Shown piece after piece: positions 10,435 through 17,870 of a stretch of DNA of 64,000 bases. The stretch comes from Knoellia koreensis (GTDB taxonomy: Bacteria; Actinomycetota; Actinomycetes; Actinomycetales; Dermatophilaceae), in assembly GCF_013041615.1 (NCBI RefSeq), contig NZ_JABEPQ010000002.1, positions 558,001 through 622,000 of the forward strand, in the 5' to 3' direction. The position numbers and the translations under genes were made by a program. The notes below the pieces were generated by a model. It was not told where the DNA came from. It worked only from the letters and a program-made list of their open reading frames with translations, and made no database searches. Every line of letters begins with the position of its first letter. Within the stretch, counting starts at the first letter, position 1.

Positions 10435-11331
10435 ATGCGCGCATTCACTGCAGCCGCAGTCCAGATCGCGCCGGTGCCCGGGCCGCTGACGCCCGAGACC
10501 GTGCGCAAGAACCTCGACAAGTGCGTCGACTTCACGCGCCGCTGCGTCGACGCGACCGGGGCTGAGCTGGTTGTCCTGCCCGAGTCGGCGACGACCGGGT
10601 TCACACCCGACTGCACCGCCGAGGAGCTCTGGGACCTCGTCAGCGAGATCCCCGGGCCCGTCACCGAACCGGTGCAGCAGGTCGCGAAAGACCTTGGTGT
10701 GTATGCCGTCCTCGGCACCTACGAGCGCGGGCCGGAGCGTGGCATCGTCTACAACGCGGCGGTCCTCATCGACCGTTCCGGCGAGGTTGCGGGCGTCTAC
10801 CGCAAGACGCACCCGTTCTGCACCGAGCACGTCGACGGCGGCGGGTGGGTGACCCCGGGCGACACCGTCACGGTGGTCGACACCGACCTCGGGAAGATCG
10901 GGATGATCGTCTGCTTCGACGGCGACTACCCCGAGCTGTCACGCATCCAGGCCGTCCGGGGCGCCGAGGTGATCGTGCGGCCGTCGGCGCTGCTGCGGTC
11001 GGCCGACATCTGGGAGCTGACGTCACGGGCCCGCGCCTACGACAACCACGTCTTCGTCATCGGGGCCAACGCCACTGGTGCCGACCCGGCCGGCGTCCTC
11101 TACTTCGGCAACTCCCACATCGTCACGCCGATCGGCCACATCGTCGCCAAGGCCGCGTCGCACGAGGGCTGGGTGTCGGCCGTGCTCGACCCCGCCACGG
11201 CCCTGTCGTCGCTGACGCCCGGCTCCAACATCGGCCAGGGCTTCGACCACCTGCGTGACCGCAACCTCGACCTCATCCGGGGCTACCGCGACGACCTCGA
11301 ACGACCCGCGCAGACGTCGTTCCCCCACTGA
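10435..11331 (+). CDS. nitrilase-superfamily carbon-nitrogen hydrolase
   Basis: 298 residues. The Glu-Lys-Cys triad of the nitrilase superfamily is visible: Glu in VVLPESATTGF (about 46), Lys in YRKTHPF (about 124), Cys in IVCFDGDYPE (about 159). Members cleave amides, nitriles or N-carbamoyl groups in the cytoplasm. It starts right after the CoxG stop and closes the permease-hydroxylase operon, so it probably acts on an intermediate of the same pathway. Possible jobs are hydrolysis of a ureido acid or of malonamate; both are inference. A terminator-like region follows at 11343-11486. Confidence 0.88.
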   Translation: MRAFTAAAVQIAPVPGPLTPETVRKNLDKCVDFTRRCVDATGAELVVLPESATTGFTPDCTAEELWDLVSEIPGPVTEPVQQVAKDLGVYAVLGTYERGPERGIVYNAAVLIDRSGEVAGVYRKTHPFCTEHVDGGGWVTPGDTVTVVDTDLGKIGMIVCFDGDYPELSRIQAVRGAEVIVRPSALLRSADIWELTSRARAYDNHVFVIGANATGADPAGVLYFGNSHIVTPIGHIVAKAASHEGWVSAVLDPATALSSLTPGSNIGQGFDHLRDRNLDLIRGYRDDLERPAQTSFPH

Positions 11332-11368
11332 GGCGACCACGCGGCATACCTCGCTCGTCGGGGACGGA

Positions 11369-11433
11369 CGATCGCGCACCTTGGCACGGCTCGCGCAGCT
11401 GCGGGTGCGCGAGCCGTGCCGAACTGCGCGACC
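11369..11433. repeat. 65-nt intergenic palindromic repeat, copy 1 of 3
   Basis: Perfect 15-bp arms (GGCACGGCTCGCGCA at 11383-11397, its complement at 11406-11420) with an 8-nt loop, extended outward by imperfect pairing of TCGCGCA with TGCGCGA. Two diverged copies occur at 12890-12954 and 42994-43057, all in the same orientation and all intergenic. Confidence 0.7.
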
Positions 11434-11443
11434 CTGGCACGAT

Positions 11444-11486
11444 CACGCGGCATACCCCTCACCGATGGCGAGAGGTATGCCGCGTG
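11444..11486. terminator. hairpin built from an inverted pair of GTATGCCG motifs
   Basis: CACGCGGCATACCCCTC (11444-11460) pairs with GAGAGGTATGCCGCGTG (11470-11486), 16 of 17 positions, 9-nt loop. It separates the convergent amidohydrolase and sedolisin genes, so it probably acts as a bidirectional terminator. No T-tract follows, as is usual at high GC. Confidence 0.6.
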
Positions 11487-11496
11487 GAGCGTTCGC

Positions 11497-12696
11497 TCAG
11501 AAGGCGGAGGTGCCGTTCGGGGTGCCGAGGCCGGTGGGGCCGTCCCAGCCGGACTTGGCGGTGCACCAGCTGGCGCAGGTGCCGTTGCTGCCGGAGGTGA
11601 CGTCGAACAGGCCGGCGCTGTTGGCGTAGGGGATGGTGTTGGCGTAGCCGGCCGTGTTGCCGGACAGCGCGTAGACCGCGGCCACGATCGGGGCGGAAAG
11701 GCTGGTGCCGCCGTACTGCGCCCACGACGAGCTGGACTTGGTGGTCGGGGCATAGGTGGCGAGGCCGGTGTTCGGGTCGGCGACGGCGGACACGTCCGCG
11801 ATCGCGCGGCCCGAGCAGGCGGTCATGGCGGTGGTCTGCCCGGCCGGCGCGGCGTTGAGGGTGGTGCAGCCGGATCCTGCTCCGCTCCAGGCGGACTCGG
11901 ACCAGCCGCGGGCGCTGCCGTCCTTGACCAGCGAGGTGCCACCAACGGCGGTGACGTAGTGCGAGGAGGCCGGGTACGAGCCGCCCTGGTAGCCGTTGTC
12001 ACCGGTCGAGGCGGTGACGGCGATGCCCGGGTGGTTGTAGTAGCTGCCGTAGCTGCTGTCGGCGAGGTCGCCACCGCCATAGCTGTTGGAGATCGCGACG
12101 ACGCCGGGCTGCTTGGCCGCCGTGTTGACGGCGGTGCCGAGGTTGGTCAGGGAGGCGCTGCTCGCCTGCACGAGCACGATCTTGCAGTCGGGGCAGGTGG
12201 CCGAGACGGCGTCGAGGTCGAGGGCCTGCTCACCGGCCCAACCGACGTCGAAGCGCGGCAGCGAGGTGCCACCGGTCTGGTTGATGATGCGCAGGCAGCC
12301 GTTGGCGACGGTGCACGCCGGCAGTCCCCACTGGGAGCGGTAGACGCCGAGGTCGCGCTCGGCGTTGGGGTAGCCGTAGGCGTCGACGATCGCGACGGTC
12401 CGGCCGCCCGACGACAACCCGGCCACCTTGTAGGCGCTCTGGATGTCAGCCGGGCTCTTGCCCGAGATGGCGTTGGGGGTGATGGTGCGGCCGCTGGGGC
12501 TGACCGCGACGCCCTGGTCGTTGACCAGCTTCATCGAGCTGCACGCTGCGGTGGTCGGCGAGCTGGTGGTGGCGCACACACGGGCGGCGTGGGCCCGTCC
12601 GTGGCTCGACGCAGCCGTGGCCGTGGTCGTGGCCCCGGCCGCAAGGCCGATCGCGGCGGCCGACGCGAGGGCGGCCGAAAGGATCTGCTTACGCAT
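11497..12696 (-). CDS. secreted sedolisin-like (S53) serine-carboxyl peptidase
   Basis: 399 residues. An N-terminal signal peptide (MRKQ then a hydrophobic Ala-rich stretch ending near ATAASS) indicates export. The mature part has the S53 pattern: Glu and Asp in GEQALDLDAVSATCP (about 166-180), the oxyanion Asp near SNSYGGGD, and the nucleophile Ser in GGTSLSAP (about 350). There is no long pro-domain, unlike classical sedolisins. Such enzymes degrade extracellular protein. It converges on the amidohydrolase operon. Several cysteines may form disulphides in the mature protein. Confidence 0.82.
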   Translation of the reverse strand: MRKQILSAALASAAAIGLAAGATTTATAASSHGRAHAARVCATTSSPTTAACSSMKLVNDQGVAVSPSGRTITPNAISGKSPADIQSAYKVAGLSSGGRTVAIVDAYGYPNAERDLGVYRSQWGLPACTVANGCLRIINQTGGTSLPRFDVGWAGEQALDLDAVSATCPDCKIVLVQASSASLTNLGTAVNTAAKQPGVVAISNSYGGGDLADSSYGSYYNHPGIAVTASTGDNGYQGGSYPASSHYVTAVGGTSLVKDGSARGWSESAWSGAGSGCTTLNAAPAGQTTAMTACSGRAIADVSAVADPNTGLATYAPTTKSSSSWAQYGGTSLSAPIVAAVYALSGNTAGYANTIPYANSAGLFDVTSGSNGTCASWCTAKSGWDGPTGLGTPNGTSAF

Positions 12697-13005
12697 TCAC
12701 TGTCTCCTTGGGGGGTGAGGACGGTGGTGCCGTCGAGTGGCAACCTGTCCCGAGTTCCCTTGTCGCGCAATGGCTTGCGACACCTTCTGACGAGTGCGAC
12801 GAAGAAATGACGCGTGGTTGGGGAAGAGTTGACGCGAACTCGTGACGGATGTCATGGCGGTCGGCGCGATGCCCGTGCGATGGACGGGCGTTCGCGCACC
12901 TTGACACCATTCGCGCAGCGGCGGGTGCGCGAACCGTGGCGAGCTGCGCGATCGTCGCCCTCGAACCGGTGGACCGCGACGGGTGCGAGCACCAGACTGA
13001 CGCCC
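12697..13005. other. 309-nt intergenic region between divergent genes
   Basis: Holds the upstream region of the sedolisin gene (minus strand), with GGAGACAGTG just before its start as a ribosome site, and copy 2 of the palindromic repeat (12890-12954). No reading frame in it looks like a gene, and I see no clear promoter consensus. Confidence 0.5.
12890..12954. repeat. 65-nt intergenic palindromic repeat, copy 2 of 3
   Basis: Aligns with the copies at 11369 and 42994. The central 8-bp arms TTCGCGCA (12910-12917) and TGCGCGAA (12926-12933) keep the 8-nt loop, while outer arms have diverged. It lies 51 nt upstream of the VOC gene. Confidence 0.6.
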
Positions 13006-13473
13006 ATGGACTGGACCCTCGAAGTCGTCGTGCTGCCCGTCTCCGAACTCGACCGCGCGGTCGCGTTCTACCGCGACCAGGTCGGCTTCAACCTCGACCA
13101 CCACACCACCAACGAGCACATGGACGTCGCGCAGCTGACACCGCCCGGCTCGGGTTGCTCGATCGTCGTCGGCAACCTGCCGTCGCAGCAGGACATGGCG
13201 CCGGGGTCGATGCGTGGGCTCCAGCTCGTCGTCGCCGACGCCGCCGCGGCCCGCGAGGAGCTCGTCGGGCGCGGTGTGGAGTGCAGTGAGATCCAGGTGA
13301 TCGACCCCCGTGACGGCGGCACGTTCTTCGGTTTCGCCGACCCGGACGGCAACACCTGGGCGGTGCAGGAGATCAAGGCGCGGGCCGACCAGCCGCTCAT
13401 CCCGCGCGAGCACCGCGGCCGCTTCGGTGCCGAGTCCGAGGCCGGGTCGGGCGCCGAGTCCGAGAAGGGCTGA
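13006..13473 (+). CDS. VOC (glyoxalase/bleomycin resistance) family protein
   Basis: 155 residues. Shows the paired beta-alpha-beta-beta-beta pattern: LPVSELDRAVAFYRDQVGF at the start and FGFADPDGNTWAVQEI near residue 115-130, the latter being the classic VOC metal-site strand. The C-terminal 30 residues are a low-complexity Glu/Gly tail. Substrate unknown. Its stop is followed after one base by the beta-lactamase-fold gene, so both are probably co-transcribed. Confidence 0.85.
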   Translation: MDWTLEVVVLPVSELDRAVAFYRDQVGFNLDHHTTNEHMDVAQLTPPGSGCSIVVGNLPSQQDMAPGSMRGLQLVVADAAAAREELVGRGVECSEIQVIDPRDGGTFFGFADPDGNTWAVQEIKARADQPLIPREHRGRFGAESEAGSGAESEKG

Positions 13474-13474
13474 C

Positions 13475-14926
13475 GTGGCGTCCCTCCTCCCGACCAGCGC
13501 CCCGTCCGCGCAGGACGTCGACGCCCGCGGCGTCCTGGACTTCCTCGATGCCCTCGAGCGCGACGGCCACGATCCGCACAGCATCGTCCTGTCACGGCAC
13601 GGCCAAGTCATCTCACGCGGTTGGTGGGCGCCTTACTCCCCCAACCGGATTCAGCTGCTCTACTCCCTCAGCAAGTCCTTCGCCGCCACCGCGGTCGGCC
13701 TGCTCGTTGACGAGGGGCGGGTGAGCCTCGACACCCCGGTGTTCGACCTCATCCCCTCGGGCAGCCTCCCCGCAGACGTCACCATCCCCGAGCGCTACCG
13801 GCGGCTCACGCTGGGGCAGTGCCTGCAGATGGCGACCGGCCACGACACCGAGGCCTGGCTCCCGGGACCCAACCAGGCGGCATACCTGCCCTCGAGCGAC
13901 GGCACCGACCCGGTGCTGACGGCCATCCTTGCCCACGAGCCAGAGCACGAACCCGGCAGCGCGTGGGCCTACAACCAGGTCGCGACCTACCTCGTCGCGG
14001 CTGCCGTGCGCGGCGTCACCGGTGGCTCGCTGCTCGACCTGCTGCGGCCACGCCTGCTGGCGCGGCTCGACCCCGACTCCCCCGACGCCGCCCGGTGGCA
14101 CGTGACCGCGACCGGTCGCGAGCTCGGCTTCTCGGGTCTGCACCTCGGCACCGACGCCGTCCACGCCCTCGCGCAGACCTACCTCGACCGCGGCCGGTGG
14201 CAGGGCGAGCAGCTGCTCTCCGAGGACTGGGTGACGACGGCGACCACGCCCACCGACCTGCCCAACCGCGAGGAGGCGCCCAACCCCGACTGGACCCACG
14301 GCTACGGCTGCTCGTTCTGGGGCGCGCGGCTCGGCTACCGCGGCGACGGCGCCTACGGCCAGTTCGCGATCGTGCTGCCCGAGCAGGACATCGCCCTCGC
14401 CATCACCGAGGAGACGACGGACATGCAGGGCGTCCTCGACCTCGTGTGGGAGCACCTCGTGCCGGCCGTGGACCGGCCGGGCTCCGCGGACGACGACGCC
14501 GAGCTTGCCCGCCGACTGGAGTCGCTCGCGGTCCCCATGCCGGGCGGCAGCGCTGACGGACCCCTGCGGGCCTCGTGGACGCGCTCGCCCGACAGCACGG
14601 TGGCGGACAGGTATGCCGCCGCGGAGCTCACCGCGGACGCCCGCGGCTGGTCGCTGGCGCTCGAGGGCACCGACGACCCCATCGCGATCGGGCACGGGCA
14701 GTGGACCGAGTCGGCACTCGTGGTCGGCGACGCGATGCTCCCGGTCGTGGCGGCCGGCGGCTGGCAGGGCGAGGAGTTCGTCGCGCAGCTGCGGCTGGTC
14801 GAGCTGCCACACCGGCTGCTGCTTCGAGGGCGACCGGACGGCTCCATGACGCTCGACTGGCACGAGGTCCCGCTCTACGGCACCGATCCGATCGCCCTCG
14901 CGGTCCGGACCGCCGAAAAGGCTTAG
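13475..14926 (+). CDS. beta-lactamase-fold serine hydrolase (class C-like)
   Basis: 483 residues from a GTG at 13475. The SxxK motif is visible in LYSLSKSF (about 63), a Tyr-Asn motif in WAYNQVATY (about 166), and HGYGCSFW in place of the third box. Family members include esterases, D-aminopeptidases and beta-lactamases. There is no signal peptide, so a cytoplasmic esterase-type role is more likely than antibiotic resistance. A C-terminal domain of about 120 residues follows the catalytic part. The stop TAG lies inside the repeated TTAGCCA boxes upstream of the toxin-antitoxin pair. Confidence 0.82.
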   Translation: MASLLPTSAPSAQDVDARGVLDFLDALERDGHDPHSIVLSRHGQVISRGWWAPYSPNRIQLLYSLSKSFAATAVGLLVDEGRVSLDTPVFDLIPSGSLPADVTIPERYRRLTLGQCLQMATGHDTEAWLPGPNQAAYLPSSDGTDPVLTAILAHEPEHEPGSAWAYNQVATYLVAAAVRGVTGGSLLDLLRPRLLARLDPDSPDAARWHVTATGRELGFSGLHLGTDAVHALAQTYLDRGRWQGEQLLSEDWVTTATTPTDLPNREEAPNPDWTHGYGCSFWGARLGYRGDGAYGQFAIVLPEQDIALAITEETTDMQGVLDLVWEHLVPAVDRPGSADDDAELARRLESLAVPMPGGSADGPLRASWTRSPDSTVADRYAAAELTADARGWSLALEGTDDPIAIGHGQWTESALVVGDAMLPVVAAGGWQGEEFVAQLRLVELPHRLLLRGRPDGSMTLDWHEVPLYGTDPIALAVRTAEKA

Positions 14927-14947
14927 CCAGACTTAGCCATGTGGCTA
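14923..14947. promoter_or_regulatory. candidate operator of the toxin-antitoxin operon
   Basis: Two direct TTAGCCA boxes (14923-14929 and 14933-14939), the second forming an inverted repeat with TGGCTA (14942-14947) across a TG spacer. It ends 10 nt before the antitoxin ATG. Type II antitoxins of this family usually bind such sites to repress their own operon. Confidence 0.5.
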
Positions 14948-14957
14948 GGCTTGCCCC

Positions 14958-15206
14958 ATGCCCACCCAGGTCAACGTCCACGAGGCGAAGTCGCAGCTGT
15001 CCAAGCTGATCGAGAAGGTGCTCGCCGGCGAGAAGGTCACCATCGCGCGCGCCGGCAAGCCGGTCGTCGACCTCGTCGTGCACGAGGACGTCGAGATCCA
15101 GTTCGGCGTTGAGGGCTGGGTCGGCGTCGAGTATGACTCCGACGTGGTCGATGGGCCCGACCCCGATATCGAGGCGATGTTCGCAGCCAAGGAACCCCGC
15201 CAGTGA
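14958..15206 (+). CDS. Phd/YefM-type antitoxin
   Basis: 82 residues. MPTQVNVHEAKSQLSKLIEKV with GEKVTIARAGKPVVDLV is the Phd/YefM N-terminal DNA-binding fold; the acidic C-terminus (EYDSDVVDGPDPDIEAMF) is the part that normally wraps the toxin. It overlaps the PIN toxin by GTGA, the standard coupled layout. Confidence 0.9.
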   Translation: MPTQVNVHEAKSQLSKLIEKVLAGEKVTIARAGKPVVDLVVHEDVEIQFGVEGWVGVEYDSDVVDGPDPDIEAMFAAKEPRQ

Positions 15207-15586
15207 TCCTGCTGGACTCGAACGCGCTCCTGTGGCTTCTGACGGCGGACGCGCGGCTCGGACCCCTGTGCCGACAACGGTTGGGATCTCAGACGCCGGC
15301 CTACTTCTCCCCCATCAGTGTCGTTGAGCTCACGATCAAGGAGATGGTCGGAAAGCTCCGGCTCATGGGCTCGCTCCCGGATGGCGCTCGCCGCGCCGGG
15401 CTGCGCGAGCTACCCCTGACCTCAGAGCACGCCGGGGCGATCGCGTCCTTCCCCGAGCTCGCTCGGCACGACCCGCTCGACCGGATGCTGCTGGCCCAGG
15501 CACGCACCGAAGGCATGCGCCTGCTCACCTCGGACCGCCGATTGCTCGCTGCCGCACCTGAGCTCACCGTCGACGCCCGAGAGTGA
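15203..15586 (+). CDS. PIN-domain (VapC-like) toxin
   Basis: 127 residues. Acidic PIN residues are visible: Asp in LLDSNALLW (5), Glu in ISVVELTIKE (about 42), Asp in ARHDPLDRML (about 96) and Asp in LLTSDRRL (about 113). PIN toxins are Mg-dependent ribonucleases, held inactive by the antitoxin encoded just upstream. Starts with GTG inside the antitoxin stop. Chromosomal toxin-antitoxin pair without visible mobile-element ends. Confidence 0.9.
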   Translation: MILLDSNALLWLLTADARLGPLCRQRLGSQTPAYFSPISVVELTIKEMVGKLRLMGSLPDGARRAGLRELPLTSEHAGAIASFPELARHDPLDRMLLAQARTEGMRLLTSDRRLLAAAPELTVDARE

Positions 15587-15628
15587 GGTGAGGTATGCCG
15601 CGTGGCCGGCCACGCGGCATACCTCACC
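15587..15628. terminator. perfect 42-bp palindrome carrying two GTATGCCG motifs
   Basis: The 21 bases 15587-15607 are exactly complementary to 15608-15628, with no loop. It starts on the base after the toxin stop codon. Each arm contains GGTATGCCGCGTGGCC. Probably a terminator or a recombination-prone palindrome; a cruciform or hairpin would need a few unpaired central bases. Confidence 0.7.
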
Positions 15629-15698
15629 CTCCCTGTGGAGCACGGTTGGCAACTTGTGCCGACGCCCGGCCACGCGCGCGGTCGGTTGAATCGCACGC

Positions 15699-17870
15699 AT
15701 GGCGCGGCGCATCAGGATCGGTATCGACACCGGCGGTACGTTCACCGACGTGGTGGCGCTCGACGAGGCCACCGGCGACCTGGTCACGACGAAGACGCCG
15801 TCGACATCGAGCAACCCGGCGGACGGGTTCATCGACGGCGTGACCAAGGTGCTCGACCTCATGGGTGCGACCGGTGCGGACATCTCGTCGGTCAGCCACG
15901 GCACCACCGTCGCGACCAACAAGCTGCTCGAGGGCAAGGTCGAGCGGCTGGGGTTCGTCACGACCGAGGGCTACGAGTTCATGCTCGAGATCGCGCGGCA
16001 GGCAGTGCCCGATGGATATGGCAACTCGTACTTCTGGGTGAAGCCGCCGCGGATCGTCCCGGCCGACCTGGTGCGGACGGTCGGTGGGCGAATCGACTTC
16101 CAGGGCAACGAGATCCGTCCCTTTGACGAGGCTTCAGCGGTGGCTGCCGCTCGGTGGTTCCGTGAGCGTGGTGTCACCACAATCGGGGTCTGCTTCCTCC
16201 ATTCCTATGCAGACGACTCCCACGAGCTGGCGATGCGGGAGGTGCTGCTACGCGAGCACCCCGAGGCCGTTGTGTCGATCTCGAGCGAGGTGCTGCGGGA
16301 GTACCGCGAGTACGAGCGGTCGATGACGACGCTCGTCGACGCGGCGGTGAAGCCGAACGTGTCGCGCTACGTGCGCAACATCCACGAGCGGCTCGACGAG
16401 CTGGCACCCGGGATCCCGTTCTCCATCATGAAGTCCAACGGTGGCGTGCTGTCCGCCGACGAGGTGGTCAACCAGCCGATCACGACGGTGCTGTCGGGGC
16501 CGGCCGCGGGAGCCCTCGGGGCCGGGCTGATCGCGCGCAACGGGGGCTTTGCCAAGGTGCTGACGTGCGACGGGGGTGGGACGTCGACGGACGTGTCGGT
16601 GGTGCTCGACGGCGAGCCGACGCTGACGACGGAGGGCACGGTCGGCGCCTACCCGAGCAAGATCCCGATGATCGACGTCGTCACGGTGGGCGCGGGCGGT
16701 GGCTCCATCGCATGGATCTCGCCCGAGGGCACGCTCAAGGTCGGTCCCCAGTCGGCCGGCGCCGACCCCGGCCCGCTCTGTTACGCGAAGGGCGGCACCG
16801 AGCCGACCATCACCGACGCGCACGTCGTGCTGGGCCGGATCCCGCCGCACCTGCTCGGCGGCGAGATCCCGCTCGATGTCGATGCCGCGCGGGCCGGGAT
16901 CGAGGAGCTGGCCGCCCGACTCGGGCTCGACCCGACGCGGTGCGCCACGGGCATCCTCGAGATCTCCGCCTGGAACCAGGCGAACGCCCTGCGGCAGGTG
17001 TCGGTGAAGCGCGGCCTCGACGTCCGCGACTTCATGCTGACGACGTTCGGCGGGTCGGGGTCACTGCTGGCCTGCCGGCTCGTCGACATACTCGGCTTGG
17101 CCGGGGTCGTCGTGCCGCCGAACCCCGGGAACGTCAGTGCGTTCGGGCTGCTGACGGTCGACGTGAAGAACGACTACGTCCAGACCGCAGTCGCCCGGCA
17201 TTCCGCCCTCGACCTCGCCGCGGTCCAGGCGACCTTCGACGACCTCACCGCCCGTGCTGCGAAAGCTCTTGCTGCAGAAGGGTTCTCGGCCGACGAGCAC
17301 CAGTTCGCGCGCAGCATCGACCTGCGCTACTTCGGCCAGGCGTTCGAGGTGCGGGTGCCGGCCCCCGACGGACCCGTCGACGCGGCATACGCGGAGGGTG
17401 TGGCCGCGGCCTTCCACGAGGCGCACCGGGCGCTCTACGGCTACGACTTCTCCGGCGACCCCACCCAGCAGGTCGAGTGGGTCAACCTGCGCGTCACCGG
17501 CATCGGCCCCATCACCCGCCCCGAGCTGCGCCCCCTCGGCGGCGCCGACACTGGCCCCGGCGCTGGCGAGTCTTCGGAAGAATCTGCACGTTCCAGCGTG
17601 GGAATTCTTCCGAAGACTCGCGGCAGCCGGCAGGTGTGCTTTGACGCCGACGATGGGTATGCCGCCACGCCCGTCTACTGGCGGCCAGACCTTCGCGCCG
17701 GGGACAGGTTTGCGGGGCCGGCGATCGTGGAGGAGTTCGGGTCGACGGTGCCGGTGCACCCGGGGTTCGAGGTGCGGGTCGACGACTTCGGCAACCTCGT
17801 GATCCGACGTGAATCCGACTCGCCTGCAACGGAACCCAGCGCCGCAGCGACCCAGGAAGGCACGCACTGA
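15699..17870 (+). CDS. hyuA: hydantoinase/oxoprolinase subunit A
   Basis: 723 residues. IRIGIDTGGTFTDVV (4-18), SHGTTVATNKLLEG, TCDGGGTSTDVSVV (about 290), GAGGGSIAW and GGTEPTITDAHVVLGR are signatures of the HyuA/oxoprolinase ATP-dependent family, which uses ATP to open cyclic amides or activate ketones. The B subunit overlaps by one base. An 18-bp-armed inverted repeat (17566-17621) sits in frame near codons 623-641 and adds GESSEESARSSVGILPKTRG, a segment unlike the flanking family sequence. Substrate (hydantoin, oxoproline or another cyclic amide) cannot be told from sequence. Confidence 0.88.
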   Translation: MARRIRIGIDTGGTFTDVVALDEATGDLVTTKTPSTSSNPADGFIDGVTKVLDLMGATGADISSVSHGTTVATNKLLEGKVERLGFVTTEGYEFMLEIARQAVPDGYGNSYFWVKPPRIVPADLVRTVGGRIDFQGNEIRPFDEASAVAAARWFRERGVTTIGVCFLHSYADDSHELAMREVLLREHPEAVVSISSEVLREYREYERSMTTLVDAAVKPNVSRYVRNIHERLDELAPGIPFSIMKSNGGVLSADEVVNQPITTVLSGPAAGALGAGLIARNGGFAKVLTCDGGGTSTDVSVVLDGEPTLTTEGTVGAYPSKIPMIDVVTVGAGGGSIAWISPEGTLKVGPQSAGADPGPLCYAKGGTEPTITDAHVVLGRIPPHLLGGEIPLDVDAARAGIEELAARLGLDPTRCATGILEISAWNQANALRQVSVKRGLDVRDFMLTTFGGSGSLLACRLVDILGLAGVVVPPNPGNVSAFGLLTVDVKNDYVQTAVARHSALDLAAVQATFDDLTARAAKALAAEGFSADEHQFARSIDLRYFGQAFEVRVPAPDGPVDAAYAEGVAAAFHEAHRALYGYDFSGDPTQQVEWVNLRVTGIGPITRPELRPLGGADTGPGAGESSEESARSSVGILPKTRGSRQVCFDADDGYAATPVYWRPDLRAGDRFAGPAIVEEFGSTVPVHPGFEVRVDDFGNLVIRRESDSPATEPSAAATQEGTH
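17566..17621. repeat. inverted repeat inside the hyuA coding sequence
   Basis: Perfect 18-bp arms (17566-17583 and 17604-17621), core TCTTCGGAAGAAT, with a 20-nt loop that has its own CACG/CGTG pair. It is in frame and encodes an extra segment in the C-terminal part of HyuA. It looks like an intergenic-type palindrome that entered the gene without breaking it. Confidence 0.7.

Noticed and set aside
13475-14926. Antibiotic-resistance beta-lactamase
   Set aside because: No signal peptide, the third active-site box is replaced by HGYGCSF, and there is an extra C-terminal domain; an esterase or peptidase is more likely.
15203-15628. Mobile element end at the palindrome after the toxin
   Set aside because: No transposase, target duplication or matching second end found; terminator made of motif copies explains it better.
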